64,000 bases of DNA from Variovorax jilinensis (lineage in GTDB: Bacteria > Pseudomonadota > Gammaproteobacteria > Burkholderiales > Burkholderiaceae_C), in NCBI RefSeq assembly GCF_030316885.1, contig NZ_JASZYQ010000011.1:25604-89603 (forward strand), in the 5' to 3' direction. Of this stretch, positions 16,521 to 25,389 are shown piece by piece. The notes under the pieces are model-generated. The model did no database searches. It was not told the DNA's origin and worked only from the letters and a program-made list of their open reading frames with translations. The first letter of the stretch is position 1. Each line of letters opens with the position of its first letter. A program made the position numbers and the translations under genes.

Positions 16521-16532
16521 CTTGTACACAAG
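16521..16532 (+). promoter_or_regulatory. Candidate GntR operator overlapping the predicted +1
   Basis: CTTGTACACAAG is a perfect CTTGT/ACAAG inverted repeat with a 2 bp centre, a form typical of FadR/FCD-type GntR sites. It covers the predicted start site, so a bound repressor would block initiation. The same element recurs at the same distance from the promoter at 23082-23093. Confidence 0.6.
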
Positions 16533-16544
16533 ACAGGATGCTTG

Positions 16545-18272
16545 ATGATGGTGCATGAAGATGCCGTGCCTGCGGGCCCGGCCGGCAATTTCCTCGAAGG
16601 CGCGGCTGCGGCGGCGTGGATCACGCGGCTGGCTGCGCCGCTGGCCGGCGCCGCGGGCGGGCCGCTGGCCGGCCTGCAGTTCGCGGCCAAGGACAACATC
16701 GACGTCGCGGACGTGCCGACCACGGCCGCCTGCCCGGCCTTCGCGCGCACCCCGGCCGTCCACGCCCAGGTGGTGCAGCGGCTGCTCGATGCCGGTGCGG
16801 CGCTGCACGGCAAGACCAACCTGGACCAGTTCGCCTGCGGCCTCAATGGCACGCGCTCGCCCTACGGCCCGGTCCCCAACAGCTTCGACGCGCGCTACGT
16901 GTCGGGCGGATCGAGTTCCGGCTCGGCCTACGTGGTGGCGACCGGCCAGGTCGACTTCGCGCTCGGCACCGACACCGCGGGCTCGGGCCGGGTGCCGGCC
17001 GGCCTCAACAACATCGTCGGCATCAAGCCCACGCGCGGCCTGATCAGCGCCCGCGGCGTGGTGCCGGCGGCGCAGAGCGTGGACTGCGTCTCGATCTTCG
17101 CGCGCACCGTGGCGGTGGCGGCGCGCGTGCTGCAGGCCGCGATCGGCTTCGATCCCGAGGACCCGTTCGCGCGCAGCCTGGAGCTCGAGACCCGGCCGCT
17201 GCCGGCGCAGTTCCGCTTCGGAGTTCCCTCGCGGCTTCGCTTCTTCGGCGACACGCAGGCCGAGGCGGCCTTCGAGCGCTCGCTCGCGCAGTTGCGCGCA
17301 CTCGGCGGCAGTCCGGTCGAGATCGACTATTCGCCGCTGTCCGAGGCGGCGGCCCTGCTCTACGACAGCGCGCTGGTGGCCGAACGCTATGCCGCGGTGC
17401 GCGACTTCTTCGACGGCCACGATTCCGAGGTGATCGAGCCGGTGCGCGGCATCCTGGCGCAGGGCCGCGGCTACGGTGCGGCCGACTTCGTCGACGCGCG
17501 CGTCAAGCTGCAGGCGCTGGGCCAGCGCGCCGCCGCGATCTGGGCCGACATCGACGTGCTGCTGGTGCCCACCGCGCCGGCCCACTACACGATCGCGGCC
17601 ATGCAGGCCGACCCGGTGGCGCTCAACCGCAACCTCGGCGAATACACGAACTTCGTCAACCTGCTCGACTACGCCGCGATCTCGGTGCCGGCCTGCCTGC
17701 GCGAGGACGGCCTGCCTTTCGGCATCACGTTGATCGGCCGCGCCGGCAGCGACTTCCAGCTGGCCGAACTGGGCCAGCGCTTTCATCACGCCACCGGACT
17801 CGCGCTCGGCGCCACCGGCCAGCCGTTGCCGCCGCCGGAGACGCTGCCCCAGATCGCGCCGGTGCCGACGGTGCGCGTGGCGGTGGTCGGCGCCCATCTC
17901 TCCGGCATGCCGCTCAACGGGCAGCTGACCGAGCGCGGCGCCCGACTCGTCGAAGCCACACACACCGCGGCCGACTACCGGCTCTATGCGCTGCCCGGAA
18001 CGGTGCCGCCCAAGCCCGGGCTGGCGCGCGTCGCGCCGGGAGAGGGCGCCGCGATCGCGGTCGAGATCTGGGAGATGCCGCTCGCCCACTACGGCAGCTT
18101 CGTCGCCCTGATCCCGGCGCCGCTGGGCATCGGCACGCTGGCACTGGCGGGCGGCCGCAGCGTCCAGGGCTTCCTGTGCGAATCGCTCGCGTTGGACGGC
18201 GCCGACGACATCACTTCGCTGGGCGGCTGGCGCGCCTACATGGCACAGCGCACCGCACCCGCGCCCGCCTGA
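16545..18272 (+). CDS. atzF: Allophanate hydrolase (AtzF type)
   Basis: The 575-residue enzyme splits allophanate to ammonia and CO2, the last step of biuret, cyanurate and some urea pathways. The N-terminal 450 residues are an amidase-signature domain with the catalytic Lys in FAAKDNIDVAD near 50, SGGSSSGSA near 124 and the Ser nucleophile in GTDTAGSGRVPAG. The C-terminal 120 residues (VAVVGAHLSGMPLNGQL, TLALAGGRSVQGFLCE) are the separate AtzF C-terminal domain acting on the decarboxylation side. ATG 16545 is chosen because AGGA lies 6 nt before it; a TTG at 16542 is too close. The biotin carboxylase of urea amidolyase is absent. Confidence 0.92.
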   Translation: MMVHEDAVPAGPAGNFLEGAAAAAWITRLAAPLAGAAGGPLAGLQFAAKDNIDVADVPTTAACPAFARTPAVHAQVVQRLLDAGAALHGKTNLDQFACGLNGTRSPYGPVPNSFDARYVSGGSSSGSAYVVATGQVDFALGTDTAGSGRVPAGLNNIVGIKPTRGLISARGVVPAAQSVDCVSIFARTVAVAARVLQAAIGFDPEDPFARSLELETRPLPAQFRFGVPSRLRFFGDTQAEAAFERSLAQLRALGGSPVEIDYSPLSEAAALLYDSALVAERYAAVRDFFDGHDSEVIEPVRGILAQGRGYGAADFVDARVKLQALGQRAAAIWADIDVLLVPTAPAHYTIAAMQADPVALNRNLGEYTNFVNLLDYAAISVPACLREDGLPFGITLIGRAGSDFQLAELGQRFHHATGLALGATGQPLPPPETLPQIAPVPTVRVAVVGAHLSGMPLNGQLTERGARLVEATHTAADYRLYALPGTVPPKPGLARVAPGEGAAIAVEIWEMPLAHYGSFVALIPAPLGIGTLALAGGRSVQGFLCESLALDGADDITSLGGWRAYMAQRTAPAPA

Positions 18273-18317
18273 TCCCTTTCAGAAGACCTCTCACCCCTCG
18301 AACCTCCCGGAGTAACC

Positions 18318-19334
18318 ATGGCCCTCGATCACCGAAAAACCCTCCCTCCCGCCGCCGGGGCTTCCAGGCGACAACTGCTGCAGGCCGGCGCGGCCGGTCT
18401 CGCGGTGCTCGCCGCACCGGCCATCGTGCGGGCCCAGGGCACGCCGAAGATCCGCATGGGCTACTGGCCGATCGCGGCCGGTCTGCCGTTCTATGCGGCG
18501 GTCGAGCTCGGCTACTTCAAGGCTGCGGGCCTGGATGTCGAGGTCCAGCGCTACGCCGGTGCGCAGCAGGTGATGGAAGCCGTGCTGGCCGATCGCTGCG
18601 ACGGAACGGCGAACGGCGTCGGCTCGGCAAACATCGCGATCGGCGAGATCGCGCAGCCGGGCAGCTTCAAGATCTTCTGCTCCAACCCGAGCAACGTGAA
18701 GAACGTGCTCGACGAGATCCTGGTGCCGGCCGCGAGCACGGCCAAGACGATCGCGGACCTGAAGGGCAAGCGCGTGGGCTCGGGACCCGGCATCCAGAAC
18801 GTGACGCTCGCCAAGACCGTGCTCGAGCGGGCCGGCGCGACCGGCGCCACGGTGGTCGAGCTGCCGATCGGCCAGCATGTCGCCTCGCTCGCGGCCGGCC
18901 AGATCGACGGCTGCTACACGCTGGAGCCGACCGGCACCATCGGCCGGCTCAACGGCAGCACGCGCGTGCTCGAAGCCGGCGTGATCGCCAGGTACGTGCT
19001 CGGCGACCCGATGGCGCCATGGTTCGGCGGCTCGGCCTCGCTGACCTCCGCGATCATCAAGAAGGACCCGGAGGCAGCGAAGAAATTCATCGCCGCCTAC
19101 GGCCAGGGCGTGAAGCTGGTGCGCGAGAAGCCCGACGAGGCGCGCAAGTTCCTCAAGGGCTACACGGCCATCGAGGGCCCGCTGACCGGCGAGGTACCGC
19201 TGGCGGCCTACACGATGTACACGGAGTTCACGCCGCAGGACGTGGCGTACTTCCAGAAGTTCTTCGATCTGTTCGCTGAAAAAGGCATCTTCTCGACCCC
19301 GCTGAAGGTCGACACGATGCTCTACAAGGGATAG
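18318..19334 (+). CDS. NMT1/SsuA-type ABC substrate-binding protein
   Basis: The 338-residue periplasmic protein has a twin-arginine signal (SRRQLLQAG, cleavage near AIVRAQ). The mature part begins with KIRMGYWPIAAGLPFYAAVE, typical of the nitrate/sulfonate/thiamine-precursor (NMT1) family, and continues with DLKGKRVGSGPGIQN and LAAGQIDGCYTLEP. The ligand cannot be read from sequence; its place between atzF and atzGEH suggests biuret, a carboxybiuret-type or related small nitrogen compound. It lies 45 bp after atzF. Confidence 0.88.
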   Translation: MALDHRKTLPPAAGASRRQLLQAGAAGLAVLAAPAIVRAQGTPKIRMGYWPIAAGLPFYAAVELGYFKAAGLDVEVQRYAGAQQVMEAVLADRCDGTANGVGSANIAIGEIAQPGSFKIFCSNPSNVKNVLDEILVPAASTAKTIADLKGKRVGSGPGIQNVTLAKTVLERAGATGATVVELPIGQHVASLAAGQIDGCYTLEPTGTIGRLNGSTRVLEAGVIARYVLGDPMAPWFGGSASLTSAIIKKDPEAAKKFIAAYGQGVKLVREKPDEARKFLKGYTAIEGPLTGEVPLAAYTMYTEFTPQDVAYFQKFFDLFAEKGIFSTPLKVDTMLYKG

Positions 19335-19338
19335 CGTC

Positions 19339-20166
19339 ATGAGCACACCGGCCTCTTCCGTTCCCTGGTCTCCCCCCGCTGCCAACGCGGCCGCCTCGGC
19401 GCCGCCGCGCGAGGCGCCCTGGCTCAAGTACCTGCCGCTGATCGGCCCGGTGGTGCTGTTCATCGTCTGGGACCTGGTGGTGCGCTTCGGCCTCATCAAG
19501 GCCATCCTGCTGCCGTCGCCGTGGGCCACGCTGGGGGCGCTGTTCTCGGGCCTGTCGGGCGGCGCCCTGATGACGGATTTCCTGATGACCGTCTGGCGCA
19601 CGCTGCAGGCCTTCGTGATCGCCGCGGTGGTCGGCGTGCCGCTCGGCGTCCTGCTCGGGAGCAACGAGCGCGCCTACCGCAGCGTGGAGTTCCTGATCGA
19701 CTTCTTCCGCTCGACGCCATCTTCGGCGCTGATCCCGCTGTTCCTCATGATCTTCGGCGTCTCGGACATCAACAAGGTCGCGATCGCGGCCTTCGGCGCC
19801 TTGCTGATCGTGGTCTTCAACAGCGCCTACGGCGTCATCAACGCGCGCAAGCAGCGGGTGATGGCCGCCAAGGTGATGGGAGCCTCGCGCTGGCAGACCT
19901 TCCGCGACGTGCTGGTGTGGGAGAGCCTGCAGCCGAGCTTCGTGGGCCTGCGCTCTGCGGTCTCGATGGCGCTGGTGATCGTGATCGTCGCCGAGATGTT
20001 CATCGGCTCGGATGCCGGCCTGGGCCATCGCATCATCGATGCGCAGCAGGTGATGAACGTCAAGGACATGTATGCCGCCATCCTCGCGGCGGGCGCGCTG
20101 GGCTACCTGCTGAACATCCTTTTCCTCGTGGCCGAGCGCCGCATCGTGCACTGGAGCGGAAGATGA
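19339..20166 (+). CDS. ABC transporter permease (SsuC/TauC type)
   Basis: The 275-residue inner-membrane protein has six hydrophobic helices and the cytoplasmic coupling loop KVMGASRWQTFRDVLVWESL that contacts the ATPase. The family carries nitrate, sulfonate or taurine-like ligands. It starts 4 bp after the binding-protein stop and overlaps the ATPase gene by 4 bp. Confidence 0.9.
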   Translation: MSTPASSVPWSPPAANAAASAPPREAPWLKYLPLIGPVVLFIVWDLVVRFGLIKAILLPSPWATLGALFSGLSGGALMTDFLMTVWRTLQAFVIAAVVGVPLGVLLGSNERAYRSVEFLIDFFRSTPSSALIPLFLMIFGVSDINKVAIAAFGALLIVVFNSAYGVINARKQRVMAAKVMGASRWQTFRDVLVWESLQPSFVGLRSAVSMALVIVIVAEMFIGSDAGLGHRIIDAQQVMNVKDMYAAILAAGALGYLLNILFLVAERRIVHWSGR

Positions 20167-20996
20167 GAGCCACCGTCGAGAACGTCGTCAACGGCCCGGT
20201 CTATGCCGATGTGCCGAAGCCCGTGTTCAAGCCCGGCCCGGCCGGCACCCACATCACGATCCGGGGCCTGACCAAGTACTTCGCGGGCTGGCCGCTCTAC
20301 GAGAACTTCGACCTCGACATCCCGAAGGGCGCGATCGTCTCGGTGTTCGGTCCCAACGGCTGCGGCAAGTCGACCCTGATCAACATGATCGCGGGCCTGG
20401 TGCCGATCGATTCGGGCGAGATCCTGTTCGATGGCAAGTCGCTCAAGGACACCAAGATCGGCTACGTGTTCCAGAACTACCGCGAGGCGATGTTCCCGTG
20501 GATGCGCACCATCGACAACATCGCCTACCCGCTCAAGCTCGAGGGCCGGTCCAAGGCCGAGGTCGACCGCCGCATGGCCGAGCTGGTGGCTTCCTTCGAC
20601 GTCAAGTTCGACCTGAACCGCTATCCCTACGAGCTCTCGGGCGGCCAGCAGCAGACGGCCTCGATCATGCGCGCGCTGGCGCCGAACCCCGAGGTGCTGT
20701 TCCTCGACGAACCCTTCTCGGCGCTCGACTTCGAGATGACCCTCTTCATCCGCGAGAAGCTGCAGGAGGTGTTCATGCAGACCGGCACCACCATGCTGCT
20801 GGTCTCGCACGACCTCGAGGAGGCGGTCTACCTGGCCGATCAGGTGCTGCTGCTGACCAAGCGGCCGACCAAGGTGGCCGAGATCCTCTCGTACACGGAT
20901 GCGCGGCCGCGCACGCTCGAGACGCTGAGCTCGGCGAGCTTCGTCGCGATGAAGAAGCTGAGCCTCGAGATCTTCCAGCGCGAGGTGCGCAGATGA
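20163..20996 (+). CDS. ABC transporter ATP-binding protein (SsuB/TauB type)
   Basis: The 277-residue ATPase has Walker A GPNGCGKST, a Q-loop in YVFQNYREAMFPW, the signature ELSGGQQQTASIMRAL, Walker B VLFLDEPFSALD and the switch His in LLVSHDLEEAVYL. The first 35 residues precede the ABC domain and are unlike standard TauB. ATGA overlaps couple it to the permease before it and to atzG after it. Confidence 0.92.
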   Translation: MRATVENVVNGPVYADVPKPVFKPGPAGTHITIRGLTKYFAGWPLYENFDLDIPKGAIVSVFGPNGCGKSTLINMIAGLVPIDSGEILFDGKSLKDTKIGYVFQNYREAMFPWMRTIDNIAYPLKLEGRSKAEVDRRMAELVASFDVKFDLNRYPYELSGGQQQTASIMRALAPNPEVLFLDEPFSALDFEMTLFIREKLQEVFMQTGTTMLLVSHDLEEAVYLADQVLLLTKRPTKVAEILSYTDARPRTLETLSSASFVAMKKLSLEIFQREVRR

Positions 20997-21205
20997 CGAT
21001 GACCGCAGCGCAGGTCGAGGCCTATGTCGACGCCGCGGCCACGGCGCTCGACCTCAGGCTGCGCGCCGATCACCGAGCCGGCGTGCTGCGCTACTTCGGC
21101 CTGGCGGCCGAGTTCGCGGCGCTGGTCGAAGCCGTGCCGCTGCAGCCGCACGACGAGCCGGCCCTGAGCTTCGCGCCGGTGTCGCCGCCGGAGAAGACGC
21201 GATGA
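20993..21205 (+). CDS. atzG: AtzG-like small subunit (DUF4089)
   Basis: The 70-residue protein is a short helical polypeptide of the DUF4089/AtzG type (EAYVDAAATALDLRLRADHR, LRYFGLAAEFAALVEAVPL). In studied systems AtzG binds AtzE to form a heterotetramer needed for a stable 1-carboxybiuret hydrolase, resembling the GatC-GatA pair. It overlaps the ATPase gene upstream and the atzE gene downstream by 4 bp each, consistent with coupled synthesis of the complex. Confidence 0.85.
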   Translation: MTMTAAQVEAYVDAAATALDLRLRADHRAGVLRYFGLAAEFAALVEAVPLQPHDEPALSFAPVSPPEKTR

Positions 21206-22626
21206 TGCCGGCCGAACTGCTGCGCCAGGACGGCTTCGCGATGGCCGAGGCGGTGCGCGCGGGCAGCACCAGCGCCATGTCGCTGGTGCAGGCGAGCCTG
21301 GACCGCATCGACGCCACCAACGCCAGGGTGAACGCCTTCACCGACGTGGTGCGCGAGCGCGCGCTGCGCCGCGCCGCGCAGGTCGATGCCTCGCTGGTGT
21401 CCGACAAGGCGGCGCAGACGCGCGACTTGCCGTTGCTCGGGGTGCCCTTCGCGGTCAAGAACCTGTTCGACATCGCGGGCCTGCAGACGCTCGCGGGCTC
21501 GAAGATCGAGCGCGAGAGCCTGCCCGCCCGCGGCGACGCGGCGCTCGTCAAGCGGCTCGAGAGCGCCGGCGCGGTGCTGGTCGGCGCGCTCAACATGGAC
21601 GAGTACGCCTACGGCTTCACGAACGAGAACAGCCACGAAGGCCCGGTGCACAACCCGCACGACCTCGGGCGCATCGCGGGCGGCTCCTCGGGCGGCTCGA
21701 GCGCCGCGGTGGCCGCCGGCCAGGTTCCGCTCACGCTGGGCTCCGACACCAACGGCTCGATCCGCGTGCCCTCGTCGCTCTGCGGCGTGTTCGGCCTCAA
21801 GCCGACCTTCGGCCGGCTGCCGCGCACCGGCAGCTATCCCTTCGTCTCGAGCCTCGACCACCTGGGGCCGTTCGCGCGCTCGGCGCGCGACCTGGCGCTG
21901 GCCTACGACGCGATGCAGGGCCCCGAGGGCTACGGTCCCAAGGACCCGGGCTGCGCCCAGCGCGCGGCGGAGCCGGTCGTGCCGACGCTCGTGCGCGGGG
22001 CGCAGGGCCTGCGCATCGGCATCCTGGGCGGCTACTTCCGGCAGCACGCGCAGCCCGAGGCCCTGACCGCGGTCGACGCGGTGGCGCAGGCGCTCGGCGC
22101 CAGTCAGACGGTCGAGCTGCCGATGGTCGAGGCCGGGCGCGCCGCGGCCTTCCTGATCACCAATTCGGAGGGTGCGGCGCTGCACCTGCCCGACCTTCGC
22201 CGCCGCGCCCAGGACTTCGAGCCGCTCTCGCGCGACCGCTTCTTGGCCGGTGCGCTGCTTCCCGCGGTCTGGGTGGCGCGTGCGCAGCGCGTACGCCGTC
22301 TCTATGCCGAGCAGGTGGCGCGCGTGTTCGAGCGCTTCGACATCCTGCTCGCGGCCGCCACCCCGTGTGCCGCGACCCCCATCGGCACCGAGTGGTTCGA
22401 GATCAACGGCCACCGGCTGCCAGTGCGCCCGACCATGGGCCTGTTGACGCAACCCATCTCGTGCATCGGACTGCCGGTGTGCGCGGTGCCCGTGTGGGGC
22501 GCGCATCCGGCGCTGCCGATCGGCGTCCAGGTGATCGGCGCCCCCTGGCGCGAGGACCTGGTGCTGCGCGTCGCCGCAGCGCTCGAATCGGCCGGCGCCG
22601 TGCATTCGCGCGTGGCCGCGCTCTGA
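21202..22626 (+). CDS. atzE: AtzE-family amidohydrolase (1-carboxybiuret hydrolase)
   Basis: The 474-residue amidase-signature enzyme has catalytic Lys in PFAVKNLFDIAG near 85, the Gly/Ser loop IAGGSSGGSSAAVAAG near 160 and the Ser nucleophile in SDTNGSIRVPSSLCG. In characterised pathways AtzE deaminates 1-carboxybiuret to 1,3-dicarboxyurea. The pairing with atzG before it and atzH after it separates it from GatA or generic amidases. It is the third enzyme gene of operon 1. Confidence 0.88.
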   Translation: MMPAELLRQDGFAMAEAVRAGSTSAMSLVQASLDRIDATNARVNAFTDVVRERALRRAAQVDASLVSDKAAQTRDLPLLGVPFAVKNLFDIAGLQTLAGSKIERESLPARGDAALVKRLESAGAVLVGALNMDEYAYGFTNENSHEGPVHNPHDLGRIAGGSSGGSSAAVAAGQVPLTLGSDTNGSIRVPSSLCGVFGLKPTFGRLPRTGSYPFVSSLDHLGPFARSARDLALAYDAMQGPEGYGPKDPGCAQRAAEPVVPTLVRGAQGLRIGILGGYFRQHAQPEALTAVDAVAQALGASQTVELPMVEAGRAAAFLITNSEGAALHLPDLRRRAQDFEPLSRDRFLAGALLPAVWVARAQRVRRLYAEQVARVFERFDILLAAATPCAATPIGTEWFEINGHRLPVRPTMGLLTQPISCIGLPVCAVPVWGAHPALPIGVQVIGAPWREDLVLRVAAALESAGAVHSRVAAL

Positions 22627-22639
22627 GGAGGACGAAGCG

Positions 22640-23020
22640 ATGGACATGCCCGTGAACCTGCCCGAGGTGATTGCCGAAGTCATTGCCGCCTGCGAGCGCT
22701 ACGAGGATGCGCTGGTCCACAACAAGGTCGAGGTGCTCGACGAACTGTTCTGGCAGAGCCCGCACACGCTGCGCTACGGCGCCACCGAGAACCTCTACGG
22801 CTACGACGAGATCCAGGCCTTCCGCGCCGCACGGCCCTCGCAGGGGCTGGCGCGCGAGGTGCTGCGCACCGTCATCACCAGCTATGGCCGCGACTTCGCC
22901 ACCGCCAACCTCGAGTTCCGGCGCGAGGGAAGCACAAGGACGGGGCGCCAGAGCCAGACCTGGATGCGCACCGCACAAGGCTGGCGCGTGGTGGCCGCCC
23001 ACGTGAGCCTGCTGGGCTGA
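22640..23020 (+). CDS. atzH: AtzH-like protein (DUF3225)
   Basis: The 126-residue protein has an NTF2/SnoaL-like fold pattern (CERYEDALVHNKVEVLDELF, GYDEIQAFRAAR, QTWMRTAQGWRVVAAHVS). Characterised AtzH converts 1,3-dicarboxyurea to allophanate, linking AtzE to AtzF; the same family is annotated elsewhere as a HpxZ-like protein of purine catabolism. It lies 13 bp after atzE and is the last gene of operon 1, about 40 bp before the second sigma-54 promoter. Confidence 0.83.
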   Translation: MDMPVNLPEVIAEVIAACERYEDALVHNKVEVLDELFWQSPHTLRYGATENLYGYDEIQAFRAARPSQGLAREVLRTVITSYGRDFATANLEFRREGSTRTGRQSQTWMRTAQGWRVVAAHVSLLG

Positions 23021-23059
23021 TTTCCGCCGGCTTTCCGGCTGTTTCAGGGCCATTCGCGC

Positions 23060-23075
23060 TGGTACGGTTTATGCA
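23060..23075 (+). promoter_or_regulatory. Sigma-54 (-24/-12) promoter of the BMP-transporter/biuH operon
   Basis: TGGTACGGTTTATGCA fits the RpoN consensus with invariant GG (23061-23062) and GC (23073-23074) at the right distance; deviations are T for C at position 4 and A for T at position 12. Predicted +1 is near 23086, giving a leader of about 59 nt. Confidence 0.6.
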
Positions 23076-23081
23076 CACCAT

Positions 23082-23093
23082 CTTGTATCCAAG
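23082..23093 (+). promoter_or_regulatory. Second candidate GntR operator
   Basis: CTTGTATCCAAG differs from the atzF site by one arm mismatch and in its 2 bp centre. Site and flanks (GCA, CAT, then CAGGA) keep the same spacing to the -24/-12 element as at 16521-16532, so the two promoters appear to share a control module. Confidence 0.55.
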
Positions 23094-23144
23094 GCAGGAC
23101 GCGCTTGGGTCGCCGATCTCAACTTCATTTTCTGGAGCCGCCTC

Positions 23145-24260
23145 ATGAGCCAGTTCAATCGTCGCGAATCACTCAAGACCCTGGCCGCGATGGCCGCCGC
23201 CGGCTCGCTCGGCGGATGGAGCGCCCTCGCGCAGGCGCAGAAGGCGCTGACCGTCGGCGTGATCTACGTCGGCCCGCGCGACGACTACGGCTACAACCAG
23301 TCGCATGCCGCGGCCGCGGCCCTGCTCAAGAAGATGCCCGGCATCAAGGTGGTCGAGGAAGAGAACGTGCCCGAGACCGCCGCGGTGCAGAAGACCATGA
23401 CCGGGATGATCCAGCAGGACGGCGCCTCGCTGCTGTTCCCGACCTCCTTCGGCTACTTCGATCCGCACATCCTCGCGCAGGCCGCGAAGTACCCCGACGT
23501 GCGCTTCTCGCACTGCGGAGGCATGTGGACCGACGGCAAGCATCCGAAGAACGTCGGCAGCTTCTTCGGCTACATCGACGAATGCCAGTTCCTCAACGGC
23601 GTGATCGCGGGCCACATGACGAAGAGCAACAAGATCGCCTTCATCGCGGCCAAGCCGATCCCGCAGGTGCTGCGCAACATCAATGCCTTCACGCTCGGCG
23701 CGCGCTCGGTCAAGCCCGGCATCACCTGCAGCGTGATCTTCACGGGCGACTGGTCGATGGCCGTGAAGGAGGCCGAGGCCACCAACAGCCTGGCCGACCA
23801 GGGCTGCGACGTCTTCACGATGCACGTGGACGGCCCGAAGGTGATCGTCGAGACCGCGGCCAAGCGCGGCAAGATGGTCTGCGGCTACCACGCGAGCCAG
23901 GCCAAGCTGGCGCCGAACGCGTACCTCACGGGCGCGGAATGGAACTGGATCACGCCCTACAAGACCATCGTCGATGCCGCCCAGGCCGGCAAGCCGCATC
24001 CCAACTTCCTGCGCGGCGGCCTCAAGGAGGAGTACGTGAAGATGTCGCCGTACGGCCCGATGGTCACCGACGTCGCCAAGAAGAACGCCGACGAGATCAA
24101 GGCCAAGATGATCGCGGGCGGCTTCGACATCTTCAAGGGCGGCCAGAAGGACAACAAGGGCGCGGTCGTCATCCCGGCCGGCAAGTCGCTCAAGCAGACC
24201 GACCTCGAGCTCGAGAAGATGAACTACCTGGTCGAGGGCGTCGTCGGCTCGATCGGCTGA
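23145..24260 (+). CDS. BMP-family ABC substrate-binding protein
   Basis: The 371-residue exported protein has an RR-containing signal (NRRESLKTLAAM, cleavage near ALAQAQ) and the basic-membrane-protein fold (LTVGVIYVGPRDDYGYNQSH, PTSFGYFDPHI, NVGSFFGYIDECQFLNGVIAG). BMP proteins usually bind nucleosides, purines or similar heterocycles. It heads operon 2 and is followed by two permeases with biuH between them and the ATPase, so the ligand may be biuret, cyanurate or a related ureide; that is inference. Confidence 0.9.
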   Translation: MSQFNRRESLKTLAAMAAAGSLGGWSALAQAQKALTVGVIYVGPRDDYGYNQSHAAAAALLKKMPGIKVVEEENVPETAAVQKTMTGMIQQDGASLLFPTSFGYFDPHILAQAAKYPDVRFSHCGGMWTDGKHPKNVGSFFGYIDECQFLNGVIAGHMTKSNKIAFIAAKPIPQVLRNINAFTLGARSVKPGITCSVIFTGDWSMAVKEAEATNSLADQGCDVFTMHVDGPKVIVETAAKRGKMVCGYHASQAKLAPNAYLTGAEWNWITPYKTIVDAAQAGKPHPNFLRGGLKEEYVKMSPYGPMVTDVAKKNADEIKAKMIAGGFDIFKGGQKDNKGAVVIPAGKSLKQTDLELEKMNYLVEGVVGSIG

Positions 24261-24288
24261 CCGCCGCCACACACCGAGCGAGCCGACG

Positions 24289-25389
24289 ATGCGCCACGCA
24301 TTGAAAGAGATCGCACTGCCGGTGTTCGCCATCGCGGCGGCGCTGCTTCTCTTCGGGATCTTCGTCTGGTTCGCCGGCGTGAGCCCGGTCGAGGTCTGGG
24401 TGATCCTCTTCGAGGGCGCCTTCGGCGACTGGTTCTCGTGGCAGAACACGCTGCAGCGCGCCGCACCGCTGATGCTCACGGCGCTGTGCGTCGCGATCCC
24501 CGCGCGCGCCGGCCTGGTGATCATCGGTGGCGAGGGCGCGCTGGTGCTCGGCGGCCTGGCCGCCGCCGCGCTGCCCTATGCGCTGCCGCTGCCGGCCAAC
24601 ATCGTCGGCACCTTCGGGCTCTGCGTCGCGGGCGCAGTTGCGGGCGGGCTCTGGATCATGCTCGCGGGCTGGCTGCGCCAGTACCGCGGCATCAACGAGA
24701 CCATCAGCAGCCTGCTGCTGGCCTATGTCGCGATCGGCCTCTTCAAGCACCTGGTCGAAGGCCCGCTGCGCGACCCGGCCAGCCTCAACAAGCCTTCCAC
24801 GCGCTCGATCGTCGATGGCCTGGGCATCGGCGGCATCGGCGGCTCGGACATCCACTGGGGCCTGGTGATCGGCATCGTCGCCTGCGTGGTCTCGGGGCTG
24901 TGGCTGCGCAACACCGCCTCGGGCTTCTCGGTGCGCGTGGTGGGCGGCAACCCGCGCACCGCGCAGCTGGTCGGGCTGCCGGCCAACCGGCTGATCCTGG
25001 CAGCCTGCGGCATCGGCGGCGGCTTCGCGGGCGTGGCCGGCGCGGTCGAGGTGGCGGCGGTGCATACCAACGCCAACGCCTCGCTGATCACGGGCTATGG
25101 CTACGCGGGCATTCTGGTGGCCTTCATCGCGCGCCACAACCCGGTGGCGATCATCCCGGTGGCGATCCTGTTCGGCGGCTTCGGCGCCGCCGGCAGCCTG
25201 TTGCAGCGCCGGCTCGGCCTGCCAGATGCCTCCGTGCTGGTGCTGCAGGGCCTGGCCTTCGTGCTGATCCTCGCGAGCGAAGGCTTGCGCATGGTCGACT
25301 GGGCCGCCTTGTTCAGGAACCGCGGGCCGGGCAGCGCATCCACCACGCCCGCGGTCGCGGCACCCTTGGCCAAGGAGGCCGCATCATGA
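24289..25389 (+). CDS. ABC permease 1 of the BMP-type importer
   Basis: The 366-residue membrane protein belongs to the branched-chain-type permease family (BPD_transp_2): RAAPLMLTALCVAIPARAGLVIIGGEGALVLGGL near the N-terminal third, then GINETISSLLLAYVAIGLF and GGFGAAGSLLQRRLGLP near the C-terminus. About eight to nine hydrophobic helices are visible. It would pair with the next permease to form the channel. It overlaps that gene by 4 bp. Confidence 0.9.
   Translation: MRHALKEIALPVFAIAAALLLFGIFVWFAGVSPVEVWVILFEGAFGDWFSWQNTLQRAAPLMLTALCVAIPARAGLVIIGGEGALVLGGLAAAALPYALPLPANIVGTFGLCVAGAVAGGLWIMLAGWLRQYRGINETISSLLLAYVAIGLFKHLVEGPLRDPASLNKPSTRSIVDGLGIGGIGGSDIHWGLVIGIVACVVSGLWLRNTASGFSVRVVGGNPRTAQLVGLPANRLILAACGIGGGFAGVAGAVEVAAVHTNANASLITGYGYAGILVAFIARHNPVAIIPVAILFGGFGAAGSLLQRRLGLPDASVLVLQGLAFVLILASEGLRMVDWAALFRNRGPGSASTTPAVAAPLAKEAAS

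Noticed and set aside
14952..18089. A 1045-residue minus-strand frame across ampG and atzF
   Set aside because: It is out of frame with ampG and antisense to atzF; AmpG's own frame has clear family motifs.
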